This document shows positions 6,697 to 8,215 of a DNA stretch of 8,215 nt, piece by piece; positions within the stretch are counted from its first letter, which is position 1, and the number at the start of each line of letters is the position of its first letter. The stretch is from Dehalococcoidia bacterium (lineage in GTDB: Bacteria; Chloroflexota; Dehalococcoidia; Lucifugimonadales; Lucifugimonadaceae). The notes beneath the pieces were generated by a model. That model made no database searches, had not been told where the DNA came from, and saw nothing but the letters and a program-made list of their open reading frames with translations. The stretch lies in the NCBI GenBank assembly GCA_012270805.1, contig JAAXHR010000205.1:1-8215 (forward strand), read 5' to 3'. The translations under genes and the position numbers were made by a program.

Positions 6697-7590
6697 TTAA
6701 TTCCGCAACTCCTCACCTTCGTCGGGATTGCGGGTTCGCAGAAATTCGTCAAGTTCGTCGATAAGTGCAGCCGGCTCCGGATCGTCAGCAACCTCCAACT
6801 CAGAGTCGTACCGCTCCTCGAGCGTCTGGACGTATTCGACCGCCTTCGGCGTGTTTTGGAGGGCGTAATCCACCCGCGTTCTGAAATCCTCTGCCTCCTG
6901 TTGGAGAGCAGTAGTTCCGACCGTCAAGTTGGCGAACTGCTGAATCTCTTCCACGATCGCCAGCGTGATGGCTGGATTCTGCGCACCTTGCAAGTAGCGA
7001 GGAGCGTGCCCCCAGATGGAGGCCGACATTATTCCGCGCCGCGCGAAGGTGTCCATGGTGGCGGAGGTCATGCCCGAAGGCCCTTCATAATTGGGACGGG
7101 CGTAGTCGACATGTTTGTACCTAGGCCCAAGATCCTCGTAAACCGTTGTGCTCATCACGACCGCTGAGCGAGTATGGGGCACTTCGTCCAAGAGCGCGCC
7201 AACCGTTACCAACATGTCCACGTTCATCGCATTTGCGACATCAGCGACGAGGGATGTGTAAGTCCGCCACTTGAGATGAGGTTCGGTGCCGATGAAGAAA
7301 ACGATGTCTAGCGGGTTGTCGCCGGCAGATTTCAGATAGTAGAACTCGTTCTTAGGCCAAATCAAACGCCGCCCACCGTCGGACGCGTTCTCGACGAGTG
7401 GCCGCTCCTCGGTGAAGATGTAGAACTCTTCAGCATCGATTTCAGCGAATTTTGTGGTGTCAAGCTCCTGAGTCAAATGATGGAGGGCACGAGTAGCCGA
7501 TTCCCCAGCGTCGGACCAGCCAGACCACGCCGCAATCATCAGCGCGTTCTTCAGGTCGGGCTGCTCGGCGATCAGCAACTGCTCGCTCAA
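6697..7590 (-). CDS. PAC2 family protein (proteasome assembly chaperone-like)
   Basis: This 297-residue protein belongs to the PAC2 family, named after a eukaryotic proteasome assembly chaperone and known in archaea, actinobacteria and some Chloroflexota; its bacterial role is not established. The family N-terminus is visible: MIAAWSGWSDAGESAT around residues 18-33, then DIVFFIGTEPHLKW, a core with VTVGALLDEVPHTR, and a GPSGMTSATM segment followed by SIWGHAP. The last 40 or so residues are strongly acidic (ADDPEPAALIDELDEFL) and probably flexible or helical. No signal peptide or membrane segment is seen, so it is likely cytoplasmic. The start is TTG at 7590: it has GGAG at 7599-7602 with an 8-nt spacing, and no in-frame ATG or GTG lies close upstream. 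It is the first protein gene of the minus-strand run, 68 nt ahead of the TyrA-like gene. No proteasome gene is present in the window. Confidence 0.85.
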   Translation of the reverse strand: MSEQLLIAEQPDLKNALMIAAWSGWSDAGESATRALHHLTQELDTTKFAEIDAEEFYIFTEERPLVENASDGGRRLIWPKNEFYYLKSAGDNPLDIVFFIGTEPHLKWRTYTSLVADVANAMNVDMLVTVGALLDEVPHTRSAVVMSTTVYEDLGPRYKHVDYARPNYEGPSGMTSATMDTFARRGIMSASIWGHAPRYLQGAQNPAITLAIVEEIQQFANLTVGTTALQQEAEDFRTRVDYALQNTPKAVEYVQTLEERYDSELEVADDPEPAALIDELDEFLRTRNPDEGEELRN

Positions 7591-7598
7591 AATGTTCG

Positions 7599-7602
7599 CT
7601 CC
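7599..7602 (-). promoter_or_regulatory. Ribosome binding site deciding the TTG start of the PAC2 gene
   Basis: GGAG on the minus strand, 8 nt ahead of TTG 7590. The overlapping ATG just before it (ATGGAG) runs into a stop after five codons in another frame, so the TTG is the supported start. Confidence 0.6.
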
Positions 7603-7641
7603 ATCAATTCGAGTGGGGTTTCGGGCTTCGAGGTTGGTGCG

Positions 7642-7650
7642 AGTCTAGCA
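7642..7650 (-). promoter_or_regulatory. Possible extended -10 promoter element for the PAC2-tyrA-aroA-gmk-glxK run
   Basis: TGCTAGACT on the minus strand fits an extended -10 (TGn then TAnnnT) and would give a leader of about 45 nt before TTG 7590. No convincing -35 is found at 17-18 nt spacing. The only intergenic space ahead of the operon is this 127-nt stretch between the tRNA and PAC2 gene, so a promoter here is plausible; the exact site is a guess. Confidence 0.2.
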
Positions 7651-7717
7651 TTCGCCGGATTTGAGCCCCTGATTACCGTCCGGCAAGCCAAATTGTGCAC
7701 ATTTCTTCAGGAAGCAG

Positions 7718-7792
7718 TGGAGCCAACGGTGGGGATCGAACCCACGACCTGCAGTTTACGAAACTGCTGCTCTACCACTGAGCTACGTTGGC
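7718..7792 (-). tRNA. tRNA-Thr (anticodon CGU)
   Basis: On the minus strand the sequence folds into a full cloverleaf: acceptor GCCAACG pairing with CGTTGGC, D arm GCTC/GAGC with AGTGGTA loop, anticodon arm GCAGT/ACTGC with loop TTCGTAA, a five-base variable region AGGTC, and T arm GTGGG/CCCAC with loop TTCGATC. The anticodon is CGT (plus-strand positions 7758-7760), reading ACG threonine codons. U33 is present, the first pair is G1-C72 and the second C2-G71, the discriminator is U, and the 3' CCA is encoded (7718-7720). Length is 72 nt without CCA. It lies 60 nt after the sulfatase stop and 127 nt before the PAC2 start, all on the same strand. Confidence 0.96.
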
Positions 7793-7852
7793 AACAGTTA
7801 GAGACGCGGAACGGCGGCATCTCGCACACTCAATGTTAATTCAGACGCTCCG

Positions 7853-8215
7853 CTAAACCCCGATACGTTCGTCGTCCGGAATCGTCCTTCGCTCCCTCTC
7901 AACCTCGTCGAACCAGTTCTCTAGATCATTCAGCAGCTTGGCCCCGAGTTGCGGATGTTCATCCCATAGATCGTGCATCTCCAGGGGATCATCGGCTATG
8001 TTGTAGAGTTCCGGACGCGGCGGATCATCGATGACGCGTTTGGGTTCCGGCCAATCGAATATACTCGGCACTCGCTCTGGTTCGTACTTGTACAAGATGT
8101 CCATCAACACGTACTCGTCGGCCAATCGCTGATCTTCAGCTGTCGCGGGTTGCAACGGTAGAGCGGGGCGCACCAGCTTCCAGTCGCCATCTCGGACGGC
8201 GGCGTTGCTGATTCC
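7853..8215 (-). CDS. Sulfatase family protein, C-terminal part (cut by window edge)
   Basis: Only the last 120 residues are inside the window; the frame is open through 8215, so the gene begins beyond the edge. An apparent start at 8173 is an internal GTG and not the true start. The visible part has features of the alkaline phosphatase-like sulfatase C-terminus: AAVRDGDWKLVRP at the edge, then RPELYNIADDPLEMHDL and a terminal amphipathic helix with DLENWFDEVERERR. Sulfatases hydrolyse sulfate esters, often on polysaccharides, but the catalytic Cys/Ser-x-Pro-x-Arg motif and metal ligands lie in the missing N-terminal part, so activity and substrate cannot be judged. A choline-sulfatase or arylsulfatase-like member is equally possible. 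It reads toward the tRNA-Thr gene. Confidence 0.85.
   Translation of the reverse strand, partial: GISNAAVRDGDWKLVRPALPLQPATAEDQRLADEYVLMDILYKYEPERVPSIFDWPEPKRVIDDPPRPELYNIADDPLEMHDLWDEHPQLGAKLLNDLENWFDEVERERRTIPDDERIGV

Noticed and set aside
7654..7684. Inverted repeat GCCGGA/TCCGGC between the tRNA and PAC2 gene, considered as terminator or operator
   Set aside because: Only six base pairs with a 19-nt loop and no T run on either strand; too weak to call.
7718..7792. tRNA-Thr as an integration site for a mobile element
   Set aside because: No second copy of the tRNA 3' end, no integrase and no element-like genes are visible on either side within the window.
7793..7852. Promoter for the tRNA in the 60-nt gap after the sulfatase
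   Set aside because: TCTAAC next to the tRNA resembles a -10, but no -35 is found at suitable spacing and it is too close to the tRNA 5' end to be convincing.

Overview
The window carries ordinary bacterial chromosomal genes, densely packed on both strands. The PAC2-family protein, the lutBC pair, the sulfatase and the gene order would fit a (marine) Chloroflexota such as the SAR202/Dehalococcoidia group. An actinobacterial relative is a weaker alternative. This placement is inference, since there is no rRNA or other decisive marker here.

Left part, plus strand (3-2456): a lactate-utilization (lut) operon. It holds lutB (LUD domain plus two ferredoxin-like Cys clusters), an unrecognised 72-residue two-helix membrane protein, and lutC (LUD domain). 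lutA is expected upstream, outside the window. LutABC proteins together oxidise L-lactate to pyruvate; the small membrane protein is not a standard member of that set.

Middle to right, minus strand (7590 down to 2453): a tightly packed five-gene run reading PAC2-family protein, TyrA-like dehydrogenase, aroA (EPSP synthase), gmk (guanylate kinase), glycerate 2-kinase. Gaps are 68 and 39 nt, then aroA and gmk overlap by about 8 nt, and gmk abuts the glycerate kinase ORF through a TGATG. This combines aromatic amino-acid biosynthesis (tyrA, aroA) with nucleotide (gmk) and glycerate metabolism. The run meets lutC tail to tail, with the two stop codons sharing a CTAG and no intergenic terminator space.

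Right end, minus strand: tRNA-Thr(CGU) with encoded CCA (7718-7792), preceded by the C-terminal 120 residues of a sulfatase-family protein that runs off the window edge at 8215.

I found no CRISPR array, insertion sequence, phage gene, integrase or clear new multi-gene system. The points most worth a second look are the small membrane protein inside the lut operon, the missing active-site motifs in the TyrA-like protein, and the Asp in place of Ser/Thr in the guanylate kinase P-loop.
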